The translations under genes were made by a program, and so were the position numbers. A stretch of 64,000 bases of DNA from a virus. Below the pieces are notes generated by a model, which worked only from the letters and a program-made list of their open reading frames with translations, was not told the DNA's origin and ran no database searches. Within the stretch, counting starts at the first letter, position 1. The number at the start of each line of letters is the position of its first letter. The stretch lies in the IMG/VR virus record IMGVR_UViG_3300026488_000018, positions 25,721 through 89,720 of that record. One strand, 5' to 3'. Positions 17,988 through 26,541 of the stretch are shown here, piece by piece.

Positions 17988-18752
17988 GTGAGATTTGATG
18001 TTCCGTATGATAAGCTTTATGTGACTCCTGATGAGATTAGGGCTTGGCTTGGTCTGGAGGATGAGGAAAAACTTAGTGATGAAATTCTGGTTGATTTAAT
18101 AATGGAAAAGATGGAATATGTCGACAATATTACCGATACAACTTGGAATGGCCGTATTAGAAAGGCAAGGGAGATTCATGATATTGGTAAATGGAAGGGT
18201 GGTTTCTGGTGGGGCGCTGGTGTTGAGATTCCATTAGCAAAGAGGTTTATTCGCGCGTTTGAGAAGATTAACGTGTTGTGGACAACAATTTGGGAGAACT
18301 TTGTTGTTACGCGCCGCGAGGGTCGCAATATCGGTGACTGGTGGGCTGATTACGATAACGGGGTATTGTATTTAAAGGCTTGGGTGATTTATCAGGGTGG
18401 TCGTGAGGTTGTTGTTGAGTACTATTATGGTTCAGATAGACTTCCGTTTGAGATAAGGGAGTTGACTAAGCTTTTGGTTATTCGCGATTTGATTTGGCGT
18501 GATTTCTTTGCGTTTGCGATTCCAGACGGAGCAAACGCTTCTCTTAGATATAGGGAACTTTTGGACCAAATTAATGACCGTATTTTGTATCTTGAGGAGT
18601 TGTATAGAAGTGTTAAACCCGCACAGGTGGTTGTCAAAGAATTAGGTGAATTTAGTGAGTTACCGGATATTCCCAAGTGTTGCGGTATGGATGCGGAGGA
18701 AGAAGGTTCAGGTGGTGAGTCTGGTGTAAACACTTCATACGGAGGGTGGTAA
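17988..18752 (+). CDS. Head-tail connector (adaptor) protein
   Basis: A 254-residue protein. The N-terminal VTPDEIRAWLGLED followed by helices (ILVDLIMEKMEYVDNIT) matches the start of HK97 gp6-like connector proteins, which attach beneath the portal. The centre carries a Trp-rich beta insertion (GGFWWGAG ... VLWTTIWENFVV), then ELTKLLVIRDLIW helices as in connector cores. The C-terminus is acidic and Gly/Ser-rich. Its place just downstream of the capsid gene fits. Start GTG at 17988 after GGTGAGG. Confidence 0.65.
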   Translation: MRFDVPYDKLYVTPDEIRAWLGLEDEEKLSDEILVDLIMEKMEYVDNITDTTWNGRIRKAREIHDIGKWKGGFWWGAGVEIPLAKRFIRAFEKINVLWTTIWENFVVTRREGRNIGDWWADYDNGVLYLKAWVIYQGGREVVVEYYYGSDRLPFEIRELTKLLVIRDLIWRDFFAFAIPDGANASLRYRELLDQINDRILYLEELYRSVKPAQVVVKELGEFSELPDIPKCCGMDAEEEGSGGESGVNTSYGGW

Positions 18753-18753
18753 A

Positions 18754-19104
18754 ATGAAAAAAGATTTGGTTATTATTCCTCCGGGGGCAAAAAAGGCGGG
18801 TAACGTTATAATCGAGATGAAGAGGAGTTTGGGTGATTTTAATTATATTTTGGTGGACTATAATATAGACGATTTTTCGGATGAAAATAAGGTTAGAAGG
18901 GGAATTAAAGTTCTCAGAAAAAAGATATTAGGCGAAATATTTAAGAATCCCCCTCGAAGAATCATATTATACGCGAGCGGTTCATGCTGGTACATTGCAG
19001 TGATTGCGACGGTATTGTCTAATGCAGGTATTGATTATGAAATTTGGACGTTTGAGCGGAAGGTGGATAAACCAGTTAAGACGGTGGAGGCGAAAGATAT
19101 TTAA
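18754..19104 (+). CDS. Hypothetical Rossmann-like protein
   Basis: A 116-residue protein. It has alternating strands and helices: LVIIPPG, YILVDYNID, then RRIILYASGS followed by a helix and IDYEIWTFERK. The strand, Gly-Ser turn, helix, strand and F-x-R ending resemble the C-terminal half of the partial gene at 63655, which I compare to CARF-fold proteins; the likeness is weak and by eye. It lies between the connector and the SWIM/RadA locus, starting at ATG after GGAGGGTGG. Confidence 0.6.
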   Translation: MKKDLVIIPPGAKKAGNVIIEMKRSLGDFNYILVDYNIDDFSDENKVRRGIKVLRKKILGEIFKNPPRRIILYASGSCWYIAVIATVLSNAGIDYEIWTFERKVDKPVKTVEAKDI

Positions 19105-19137
19105 ACTAACTTCGCGGTATTGTTTTTGGAGGTGTTA
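19094..19137 (+). promoter_or_regulatory. Promoter with CGCGGTATTGT start element
   Basis: An ATATTTAAAC box overlaps the previous gene's stop. It is followed by CGCGGTATTGTTTTT at about the predicted transcription start, then GGAGGTG for ribosome binding. Confidence 0.6.
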
Positions 19138-19141
19138 GGTT

Positions 19142-19390
19142 ATGTATAATGAAGATAGTGCGTTTGCTCAGTTTTTAAGTGAGTTGGGTGTGCAAGTTTC
19201 GATGGTTGCGCGGTATGGCGGGGTATTGATTATTTACCCAACTGATACAGACGTGAAGATTTTGTATATTAGAGACGAAAAGGATTTAAATAAGGCGGTG
19301 AGTAAAATTAAAGCAGAAGTTGTTTGGCTTGATGAGGATAAGCTCAGGAGGGAGATGTTGAATGCCAAGGATTTTGAAGGAGATATTTAG
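19142..19390 (+). CDS. Hypothetical protein
   Basis: An 82-residue protein that I do not recognise; alternating strands (VQVSMVARYGGVLIIYP, VKILYIRD) and a helical C-terminus suggest a small alpha/beta fold. Its 3' end overlaps the start of the SWIM-domain reading frame at 19362, so it is probably part of the same transcript as the recombinase. Confidence 0.6.
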   Translation: MYNEDSAFAQFLSELGVQVSMVARYGGVLIIYPTDTDVKILYIRDEKDLNKAVSKIKAEVVWLDEDKLRREMLNAKDFEGDI

Positions 19391-19551
19391 CCCCAAGCAC
19401 GGCGTATCATTTTTTCGAGGTAGAGGGTCGGAATGGTTGGTATATCGTTGAATGGGACATTTTGAATGATTTTTGGTGGTGTTCTTGCCCTGGGTATATG
19501 TACAGAAAGAAATGTTCGCATATTGATTATGTTAAGGGGGAGGTTGATATG
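19362..19551 (+). pseudogene. SWIM zinc-finger ORF split by +1 shift, in frame with RadA-like gene
   Basis: An ATG at 19362 opens a frame that carries MPRILKEIFSPKHGVSFF and then closes. Skipping one base in the T6 run at 19410-19415 continues it as EVEGRNGWYIVEWD, then WWCSCPGYMYRKKCSH. That is a complete SWIM CxC ... CxH zinc-binding motif, and the frame then runs without a stop into the RadA-like protein. The second half has no start codon of its own before TTG at 19462. One extra T in the run, natural or a sequencing error, would explain it; programmed +1 frameshifting is an alternative. SWIM proteins are known partners of Rad51/RadA paralogues. Confidence 0.6.
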
Positions 19552-20526
19552 GTTATAAAGTTAAGTGAGATTCTTAAGGGTAGTAGTATTAGGGAGTTTG
19601 ATAGTCCGATTAAGGCGTTGAATGAAATATTTGGCGGCGCACCGTTTACAGATTCAGCGATTTTTGGTATTGTTGCGGCATATAAGGCGGGTAAAACCCT
19701 GATGAGCATTGAACATGCTTTTTATTTTGCGAATAAGGGGTATAATGTTTTATACATTGATACAGAGGGGTCAAGCAAGACGATGTTTAAAAAGTGGGCA
19801 CCAGTATTTATGGAGAAGTACGGTTTGAGCGAGGAAGAAGTTGATAGAATTGTAATTGAAGATGTTAGGTCATTGAAGCACTTGATGAACTATCTCGGGT
19901 ATCGCATTCAAATTTATGTTAAGAAATCAAGTGGTAAAAAGAAAGGCGATATTGATGAAGATGTTGAGCCATTTGTGACGAATAAGAAGGGCGATGGTAA
20001 GACCGAGGTTAATCTTGAGCGCGTTGATGATAGAGGCCGTATTTGGTATGATGTTAAGAATTACAATATTGATTTCATTATTCTCGATAGCATGAGTAAT
20101 CCATTTAGACCAGTATTTGGAAATAGACAGCAGGATAATCCGACGAAGTCGCAGATTGAGGCGGCGATTATTCAGAAGTTAATTGAACTGCAGGAGGAAT
20201 TTAATGTTGGTGTTATTGTTACGCTACAGGCGAGTTGGAATCCGGCTGATAGTTATGCGAGTATTACCCAGACGAGAGCAAGAGGTGGGTTTAGTGTGTA
20301 TTACAACATAAAGAGAATGGTTTTTATGAATGCGCGTGATGCATCTGGATTTAGAAGTTACAGAAAGATTTGGCTCGTTCGCAGTGAAGACGCTGAACCG
20401 TGGAGTAAGGTAGGTGTTGTTAAGATTACAGACATGGGTTATGTGGATGTTCCGGTCAGTGAGTGGAAGGATGTGTTTACACCATCGGAGCTCAAATTAA
20501 TTGATATCGACTTTGAGGGGGAGTGA
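19549..20526 (+). CDS. RadA/KaiC-like recombinase ATPase
   Basis: A 325-residue RecA-fold ATPase. Walker A is AAYKAGKT at about 43-50 (the usual Gly before it is replaced, with G-I-V-A-A-Y-K-A-G-K-T), Walker B is FIILDSMS, and a VIVTLQASW strand follows at the expected L2-proximal place. It lacks the N-terminal HhH domain of cellular RadA, so it is a RadA paralogue (RadB-like or viral). The ATG at 19549 follows a strong GGGGGAGG site, although the same frame extends upstream through a SWIM domain. Basic insertions (KKSSGKKKGD, TNKKGDGK) may contact DNA. It heads the replication cluster. Confidence 0.75.
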   Translation: MVIKLSEILKGSSIREFDSPIKALNEIFGGAPFTDSAIFGIVAAYKAGKTLMSIEHAFYFANKGYNVLYIDTEGSSKTMFKKWAPVFMEKYGLSEEEVDRIVIEDVRSLKHLMNYLGYRIQIYVKKSSGKKKGDIDEDVEPFVTNKKGDGKTEVNLERVDDRGRIWYDVKNYNIDFIILDSMSNPFRPVFGNRQQDNPTKSQIEAAIIQKLIELQEEFNVGVIVTLQASWNPADSYASITQTRARGGFSVYYNIKRMVFMNARDASGFRSYRKIWLVRSEDAEPWSKVGVVKITDMGYVDVPVSEWKDVFTPSELKLIDIDFEGE

Positions 20527-20529
20527 TGT

Positions 20530-21612
20530 GTGGATGATGAGGTTATCACAAGAGAACTTTTCTTGTGGATGCGCGCTCATCACGGTTTTCCAATTTTTCC
20601 CCGCGAGGTAGGACGAAAGATAAACAATCAAGTACCACGATGGGTTGCAGATGAGCTTGATTTCTGGGAGTTTTGGGAGAGGTGGAATGTTGATAAATAT
20701 GCGAATATTTTTAGCCAGAGACAGAAGACTATAAGGCTATATGATACAATTTTGTTCGATATAGATTATCACAATGGCGGGGGGTTCCAAGAAATAGAGA
20801 AAGCTTATGAGTATTATGTGAAAGTTCACGACATGCTGAGAGATGCCGGTATTGTTTCTACGAGGGTGTATTTTACAGGAAGGGGGTTTCATGTTTATGT
20901 AGATTTTCCACCAACGAGGTTGGAGTTTTATCCAAAGGTGATAGATGAGTGGGTATTGTCAACTATCGGTGAAGAAATTTTAAAGTTTGTTGACGTTAGA
21001 GTGTTAGGTGATAGAAATAGAATGGCAAGACTTCCATTTAGTGTGAATAGTTCAACAGGAATGATGATGCTAAGGATTGATGATTTATGGGATTTGGATA
21101 CTATTATAGACAAGAATTTGGAGTTGTATGTTCCGCGGGTAAAGGATTTTGATAATGATTGGTTAGGCGAAGAATTGAAGGATATTGATGAGAAGATAGG
21201 CGAAAAGTTTAAAAATGTAAGAAGAGATAATGTTGTTAGATTGGAGGATTTGAAATTAGATAAATTGGATGATTTGCCCCCGTGCATTAGAGAGGGTATT
21301 GAACGTTTAGCTGCAACAGGAGAATTAGAGTCGACGTGGCGAATGCATATTGCAACATTTTTGATGCGTGTTTGGGGCGTCGAGAGAACGGTTGATGTTT
21401 TTAGACTGGCAGATGATTTTAATGAGGCAAAAACAAGGTATTTCATCAATTATTTTATGGAACACGATTATTATCCACTGAGTTGCAAAAAAGCCAGGGC
21501 ACTGGGTATTTGTAATACGAAGAAGTGTGTATTTGAGGATTTAACTGGAGGATGGTTAGGGGCGTTACTTATTGGAGGGGATAATGATGAAAAAGATAAC
21601 AACGAACGGTGA
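20530..21612 (+). CDS. DNA primase, PriS-type with PriL-like Cys domain
   Basis: A 360-residue archaeo-eukaryotic primase. The catalytic part has D77-I-D79, then FTGRGFHVYVDF with H121, then RMARLPFSVNS, the three AEP motifs. The C-terminal part has four Cys positions (PPC, then SCKKARALGIC and KKC) arranged like the PriL iron-sulphur domain, so catalytic and initiation parts seem fused, as in some archaeal plasmid primases. It starts at GTG 20530 after GGGGGAGTG and overlaps the polymerase gene, so it should prime viral DNA synthesis for that enzyme. Confidence 0.75.
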   Translation: MDDEVITRELFLWMRAHHGFPIFPREVGRKINNQVPRWVADELDFWEFWERWNVDKYANIFSQRQKTIRLYDTILFDIDYHNGGGFQEIEKAYEYYVKVHDMLRDAGIVSTRVYFTGRGFHVYVDFPPTRLEFYPKVIDEWVLSTIGEEILKFVDVRVLGDRNRMARLPFSVNSSTGMMMLRIDDLWDLDTIIDKNLELYVPRVKDFDNDWLGEELKDIDEKIGEKFKNVRRDNVVRLEDLKLDKLDDLPPCIREGIERLAATGELESTWRMHIATFLMRVWGVERTVDVFRLADDFNEAKTRYFINYFMEHDYYPLSCKKARALGICNTKKCVFEDLTGGWLGALLIGGDNDEKDNNER

Positions 21613-23785
21613 ACTTACGTATTTTACTGTTAATAGGGATGATGATGTTTTTGTCCGAGTGATGGGTATTGAAGATGGTGAAGTTTTTATAGTTGACGCG
21701 CCAATTAGAGATTATTTGTTTATAGATAAGGATATATCGCAAAGTGTTAAGGATAAAATCAAGAGTTTAGGAGGTATTTTTGTTAATGTTGATATGCGTA
21801 CAGGTGATGAATATAAGAAGCCAGTTGTTAAAGTGGAACTTAGCGAACCAAGTGCAAACGAGTATGTGTCAAGATTAGCGAAGTTGCACAATGTTGGAGT
21901 TTATGAGGATGGTATAAGTTTTACGCGCAGGCTGTTTATTGATGAGATTGCGCAAGTTAAGTATAGGGATTTTGTGTTTTTTGATATTGAAACTGACAGT
22001 AGTTTTGGATTTCCTAAGGAATATGGCAAGTACCCGTTTTTGAGTATTTCTGTATGGGCAAGTGATGGTTCGTGGAGTGATTGGTTTTACATAAAGGATT
22101 ATGATTCGGAACAGGATATGCTGAGGGATTTTATAGCACTGTTACAGAAGAAGAAAATAAGTTTTGTTGTTGGGTGGAATGTTGATTTCGATTATTTCCA
22201 TACGAAGGAGAGATTGAAGTATTTTGGCATGTATGACGAAATGCGGTATTGGCGATTGGTATCAAGATTGGATTTAATGGAGCAATATAAGAAGGCTCGC
22301 CCCGGGTTGGGGAGTTACAGTTTGCATAATGTTAGTATTGAGGAGGGATTTTCGAGGATTAAGGAAATGACTAAGCTACCACACGAGATGACGAGGCAGG
22401 AGTTGTATGAATATAACATGTATGATAGTGAGATTTTACAGTTGATTAATGATAGGTATCAACTTGTTGACGTTGCAAAAGAGGTTGCTCATTATGTTAA
22501 TTTACCAATGAGTGCAGCTCAATCTACTGTTGCGCGATTGGAAACTAAGATGTTTAGACGGTTACACGAACTGGGTTATGTTGGCGTAAGAAGAAATGTT
22601 AATGTTGGTGATGTTGATTATCAGGGTGCAATTGTTTTAGACCCAGTTCCCGGTGTTCACAAAAATGTTATTGTTATAGATTTTAGGTCACTGTATCCCA
22701 CAACGATTATTAACAAGAATATTGATATTCGTGGGTTCAACGGCGAGGTATTTCCATATGTAGTGAAGGAAGCGCTGGATAATAGGTTGAAACATAAACT
22801 CAAGTGGAAGGAATATGAAAAGAAGGCAGAAGAGTGTAAAGAGGGGGGTGACGACGAGTGTGCGAAGGAATATGAACGATTAGCTTTTATTGAGAAGTTG
22901 AAGAGTGACGCTCTTAAGATTGTTGTGAATGGTTATTATGGTGCGAATGCAAACAAGTATTATTATTTCTTCGACCCTGATGTTGCGGCTGCAATTACAG
23001 CAGGCGGCCGAGAAATGCTGATGAAAACCAAAAAATATTTGGAGGATGTGTGGAAATTCCAAATAATTTATGGCGACACTGATTCATTGTTTGTGAAAGT
23101 TGATGACGCATTTAAGGGTAAAGATGTCGATAAACATGAGATTGAGGAGTTCGCGGAGATTATTGCAGCAGATGTAAATGAATATGTTAAGCCATGGGTA
23201 GTTGACGTTGACAAGTTAATCCGCCGTATTATCTTTTTGAGCGATAAAAAGGGAAGGGGTATTAAGAAGAGGTATGCGTATGTTGATTTTGACGGGAAGA
23301 TTAAGATTAAAGGATTGGAAGTTGTTAAAGGTGATTGGCCAAAGTTGACGAAGTGGCTTCAGATGGAAATATTGAAGAAGATTTTGTTGGAAGATGCGAG
23401 TAGAAAGGATATAATGTTATTTGTCAAGGATGTGAAGCGCAGGATGTATAATGGCGAGTTCGACGAATGGTTGATTATAACGAAGAATCTATCAAGAGAA
23501 GTTCATGAGTATGACCAGGGTAGGAAGTTACCTCCGCATGTTACTGCGTATATTAAGGCTGAACAACGTGGAACACCATTTGCAACGCGCCAGGTATCGT
23601 TTGTTTGGACTGTAGGGAAAGAGCGCGGTGTTCCCGAGCCGGAGCCGGTTGTGAGAGTGAGTGATGTAAAGAAGTATAGGCTTGATTATGATTATTATTG
23701 GGAGCATGTTATTTATCCGCCAGCAAAGAGAGTTATAGATAGCGTTTATCCCGTAAATATGTCGATTTTGAATTGGATTAAGTAG
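21584..23785 (+). CDS. polB: Family B DNA polymerase
   Basis: A 733-residue replicative polymerase. Exonuclease motifs are D134-I-E-T, VVGWNVDFDY and YNMYDSEI; polymerase motifs are DFRSLYPTTI (A, about 366), KIVVNGYYGA (B) and YGDTDSLFVK (C, about 495). All catalytic acidic residues are present, so both synthesis and proofreading should work. It is slightly shorter than cellular archaeal PolB, mainly at the N-terminus. The ATG at 21584 follows GGAGGGG and overlaps the primase gene by 29 bases, suggesting coordinated translation. Confidence 0.93.
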   Translation: MMKKITTNGELTYFTVNRDDDVFVRVMGIEDGEVFIVDAPIRDYLFIDKDISQSVKDKIKSLGGIFVNVDMRTGDEYKKPVVKVELSEPSANEYVSRLAKLHNVGVYEDGISFTRRLFIDEIAQVKYRDFVFFDIETDSSFGFPKEYGKYPFLSISVWASDGSWSDWFYIKDYDSEQDMLRDFIALLQKKKISFVVGWNVDFDYFHTKERLKYFGMYDEMRYWRLVSRLDLMEQYKKARPGLGSYSLHNVSIEEGFSRIKEMTKLPHEMTRQELYEYNMYDSEILQLINDRYQLVDVAKEVAHYVNLPMSAAQSTVARLETKMFRRLHELGYVGVRRNVNVGDVDYQGAIVLDPVPGVHKNVIVIDFRSLYPTTIINKNIDIRGFNGEVFPYVVKEALDNRLKHKLKWKEYEKKAEECKEGGDDECAKEYERLAFIEKLKSDALKIVVNGYYGANANKYYYFFDPDVAAAITAGGREMLMKTKKYLEDVWKFQIIYGDTDSLFVKVDDAFKGKDVDKHEIEEFAEIIAADVNEYVKPWVVDVDKLIRRIIFLSDKKGRGIKKRYAYVDFDGKIKIKGLEVVKGDWPKLTKWLQMEILKKILLEDASRKDIMLFVKDVKRRMYNGEFDEWLIITKNLSREVHEYDQGRKLPPHVTAYIKAEQRGTPFATRQVSFVWTVGKERGVPEPEPVVRVSDVKKYRLDYDYYWEHVIYPPAKRVIDSVYPVNMSILNWIK

Positions 23786-23787
23786 GA

Positions 23788-23827
23788 TAAAGCTTTATAA
23801 ATGAGTTTGTGGTATATAGGTTGGAGG
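23788..23827 (+). promoter_or_regulatory. Promoter for RPA-like gene
   Basis: An AAAGCTTTATAAATG TATA box begins three bases after the polymerase stop, followed by TTGGAGGTG. It starts a new transcript for the RPA-like and nuclease genes. Confidence 0.65.
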
Positions 23828-23836
23828 TGTTTGTTA

Positions 23837-24631
23837 ATGGAGAGGCCTTCTGTGGAGGAAATTAGGAAGTTTCTTAGGGAGAATTACGGTCCCGAATGGG
23901 AGGACAGGATTGAGCTCGGGTATAAGTTGTGGGAAAAGAGGTATGGGAAGAGGAATTATTCCGGAAGCATAAATACAAATGCAAGGTACACACCAATACA
24001 TGTAAGTGAGCTTAGGGATAGAATACTCGCAGAGATTGAGGGTATTGTCATTGAGAAGGATGAGTTTTCGTATTGGGGTTGTCCGGTATGTTTTAGGAGT
24101 GCGAATAAGGGTTGCCAGCATTTGGACAATGGTGAAGTTGAGCCGGTTGTTTTGACTGTTGAGAAGATGGTTGTAAATGATGGTACGGGTGATTTAACTG
24201 TATCAAAGATTTTTAAGCCGGACGAGCCGAATATAGTTGAGAATATTTCGATAGGTGATTTGATTAAGGTCCGCGGGTACGTGCGTATTAATGGCGACGA
24301 GAAGAGGCTGTATCTTAATGAAGTTGAGATAGTGAAAGCAGTTCCGAGAGATGAAGAAGATGTTGATGTTCAGGTGAGGGGGAATCTTACTAAGCAAGAT
24401 GATGTCTCAAGTGGAGAGACACAACAGTCAAACAATCAGTCAACGGTAATTCGTATAGATGATTTAGCCGAGCCACTGAAAGGCTTTCTGCGGTATCTCT
24501 CCAATACGGGTGGTATGAAGAAGAGTGTTGCTGAGGCTGTTATGGACAGGAAGGGGCTTACATGGGATGATGTGAAGGATTATGTTGAAATTAAGGATGA
24601 TACAGTTGTTCTTAAGGAGGGTATAATATGA
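23837..24631 (+). CDS. RPA-like single-stranded DNA-binding protein
   Basis: A 264-residue protein. After an N-terminal helical part comes an OB-fold with a zinc ribbon inserted: GCPVCFRSANKGCQHL, then VVNDGTGDLTVSKIF and IGDLIKVRGYVRINGD, the pattern of archaeal RPA. A Gln/Ser-rich linker leads to a C-terminal helical (winged-helix-like) tail that may bind partners. It should coat single-stranded viral DNA during replication. It has its own promoter and an ATGA overlap with the nuclease gene. Confidence 0.75.
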   Translation: MERPSVEEIRKFLRENYGPEWEDRIELGYKLWEKRYGKRNYSGSINTNARYTPIHVSELRDRILAEIEGIVIEKDEFSYWGCPVCFRSANKGCQHLDNGEVEPVVLTVEKMVVNDGTGDLTVSKIFKPDEPNIVENISIGDLIKVRGYVRINGDEKRLYLNEVEIVKAVPRDEEDVDVQVRGNLTKQDDVSSGETQQSNNQSTVIRIDDLAEPLKGFLRYLSNTGGMKKSVAEAVMDRKGLTWDDVKDYVEIKDDTVVLKEGII

Positions 24632-25470
24632 ACTTTGAACAATGGCTCGAGAGGAGGTATATTTCTCATTTTATGATGGATGCAATTGATTGGGACCGCA
24701 CGGGTGAGCACGTTACGGATTATGCTCACCCTTGTCCCCGTCAAATTTATTACAAGTTGATTATGCGTAGAAAGGACCCAACGATAGAGAAGAGGTTAAT
24801 AGATGAGAGCAAGGCTAACATTTTTTGGCTGGGTAAGAAGTATCACGAAATACCACTGAGTAACGTTGTATTTAAGAATGGTAGAATAACTGTTGTTAAC
24901 GATGTATGGGAACATTATACCGTGGAAGATACAGATGAGGGGTTTAAGGTTTATGATGACAATGGGTTGTATCTTGGTATTTGGGGCCATGAATTTCCAA
25001 TTTATGATGAGGATTTAAATATTCAGGGAAGAATTGATGACCTTGTATGGTTCGACGGGAAATTGTATATTGTAGATAAGAAGACTGCATCATATATTCC
25101 AAGTGAACCGTATGAGCAGTATAAGAATCAAGTCAGAATTTATGCAGGCCTTTTGCACAAGAATGTTGGTATTGATGCTGATGAGGGGGCGATTTTGTTT
25201 ATTCGAAAGAAGGATATGGTTACGCGCGCTTTCACGTTTGAATTGGGTGATTTGGATAAACTATATGAGTGGTTTAAGGATAGGGTGTTAACTATTCGCG
25301 AGATGATTGAGAAGAGGGAGTTACCCGGGAAGGTTGAGGGGAAATGGTGCCAATGGTGTGATTTTAGAGGTTTATGCGAGATGGATGCAGTAGATGTTCC
25401 GCTAAATATGGATAAACTTTATTACAATAGACCAAAACAGTCAACATTGTTAGAGGTGGTGAAGAAGTGA
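24628..25470 (+). CDS. Cas4/RecB-like PD-(D/E)XK nuclease
   Basis: A 280-residue nuclease. PCPRQIYY near residue 32 gives the first Cys of an iron-sulphur cluster, and CQWCDFRGLC near 245 gives the other three. Between them are GRIDDLVWFDG, YIVDKKT and NQVRIYAGLL, the D, (D/E)xK and Q motifs of Cas4 and AddB-like enzymes. Such viral Cas4 proteins resect DNA ends for recombination; some are proposed to interfere with CRISPR adaptation, but no cas1 or cas2 lies nearby. It overlaps both neighbours by 4 bases. Confidence 0.8.
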   Translation: MNFEQWLERRYISHFMMDAIDWDRTGEHVTDYAHPCPRQIYYKLIMRRKDPTIEKRLIDESKANIFWLGKKYHEIPLSNVVFKNGRITVVNDVWEHYTVEDTDEGFKVYDDNGLYLGIWGHEFPIYDEDLNIQGRIDDLVWFDGKLYIVDKKTASYIPSEPYEQYKNQVRIYAGLLHKNVGIDADEGAILFIRKKDMVTRAFTFELGDLDKLYEWFKDRVLTIREMIEKRELPGKVEGKWCQWCDFRGLCEMDAVDVPLNMDKLYYNRPKQSTLLEVVKK

Positions 25471-26228
25471 TTATAGTTGATAAACAAGAGGTTGCTGGGT
25501 TGAAGCGGGCAATTAATGCAGTTAAATCGGATAATAAAAAGCACGATAGACAGCAGAAACTCGATGCATTACTTAGTATTGCTGATGAGGTTAAAGATTT
25601 GAGGGTTGACTATATTATTATTGGGGAGGAGAAGGCGTATTGTTGTGAGAGAAAAGAGATTTCTGATATGCTTGGAGCTTTGCGCGAGGGAAGGTTTTGG
25701 AACCAGCTTAGGAATTTACATATTGAATGTGAAGAAATTAGAAAGAAGTACGGTGTGGAAGCTTATCCAATTTTAATATTGGAAGGTAATGAATATGCCC
25801 AGATGAGGAAGAAGCGAGGGAGGTTAACATATAACCAATGGATTGGAATACTCGCCGGCATTGCTGAGATGGGTATTGGACTTATTAAGACAGGAAGTTT
25901 TGATGGGACAATTAGCGCATTGAAGTTGTTGGATAAGAGGGTGGGGAAGAGTTCCACGAAGTATAGTAGAGTTCCAATTAAGAAGGAATTATTTAACTCA
26001 ATTGACGAGGAAGCTGTACATATGCTAGGTGTTATTAAGAATGTTGGAGTAAAGAAAGCATTGAAGTTACTTAGGAAGTATGGTTCAGTTTATGATGTTG
26101 TTATGCTTGATGTTGATACTCTAAAAAAAGAACTCGGTCAGAAGACTGGTGAACATGTATATGAGGTAATACATTTCAATTTTAAGGAAAATAAAACTCT
26201 CGAGGATTATGTGAAGAGAGGTGGTTGA
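25467..26228 (+). CDS. XPF/ERCC4-like structure-specific nuclease
   Basis: A 253-residue protein with the ERCC4 nuclease core: DYIIIGEEKAYCCERKEISDML with the E-R-K triad, then LREGRFWNQLRNL, then YPILILEGN. A C-terminal helix-hairpin-helix pair follows (LGVIKNVGVKKALKLLRKYGS). This is the short Hef/XPF nuclease without the helicase half, cutting branched DNA such as forks or flaps. With the Hel308-like and RadA-like proteins it forms a plausible viral recombination set. GTG start in a GTGA overlap with the upstream gene. Confidence 0.8.
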   Translation: MIIVDKQEVAGLKRAINAVKSDNKKHDRQQKLDALLSIADEVKDLRVDYIIIGEEKAYCCERKEISDMLGALREGRFWNQLRNLHIECEEIRKKYGVEAYPILILEGNEYAQMRKKRGRLTYNQWIGILAGIAEMGIGLIKTGSFDGTISALKLLDKRVGKSSTKYSRVPIKKELFNSIDEEAVHMLGVIKNVGVKKALKLLRKYGSVYDVVMLDVDTLKKELGQKTGEHVYEVIHFNFKENKTLEDYVKRGG

Positions 26229-26229
26229 G

Positions 26230-26541
26230 ATGCGTGTTATTGAGCTGGAGGGGGAGTATAGATATGAGTATCCATTTTTAGTGCGAGGTGTTAGTGGTAG
26301 AATGGAGTTTGTGTTTAAGGGTTTTAACCCACCGGCTTTTATTGGAGATATGATGGAAGAAATATGGAACACGGAGTATGTGAATGTCATTGATATGGAA
26401 AATAAGATAAAGAACATTGTTGTTAAGTATGTCAGTGATGATATAAGTGAGTTTAGCGTATCTTTTGTTTATGGAAATAGAACTGACGTATTTAGGTGGG
26501 TGGTTGATTTTGATGATATGGGGGACGAGGAAGAAGATTGA
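26230..26541 (+). CDS. Hypothetical protein
   Basis: A 103-residue acidic protein that I do not recognise. Strand-rich N-terminus (RVIELEGEYRYEYPFLV, GRMEFVFKG) and an acidic DDMGDEEED end. Start ATG 26230 after GAGAGGTGG; the upstream GTG at 26221 lies within that site. It overlaps the next gene by 29 bases. Confidence 0.6.
   Translation: MRVIELEGEYRYEYPFLVRGVSGRMEFVFKGFNPPAFIGDMMEEIWNTEYVNVIDMENKIKNIVVKYVSDDISEFSVSFVYGNRTDVFRWVVDFDDMGDEEED

Noticed and set aside
24628-25470. Cas4-like gene as part of a CRISPR adaptation module
   Set aside because: No cas1, cas2 or repeat array is nearby; the context is viral replication.
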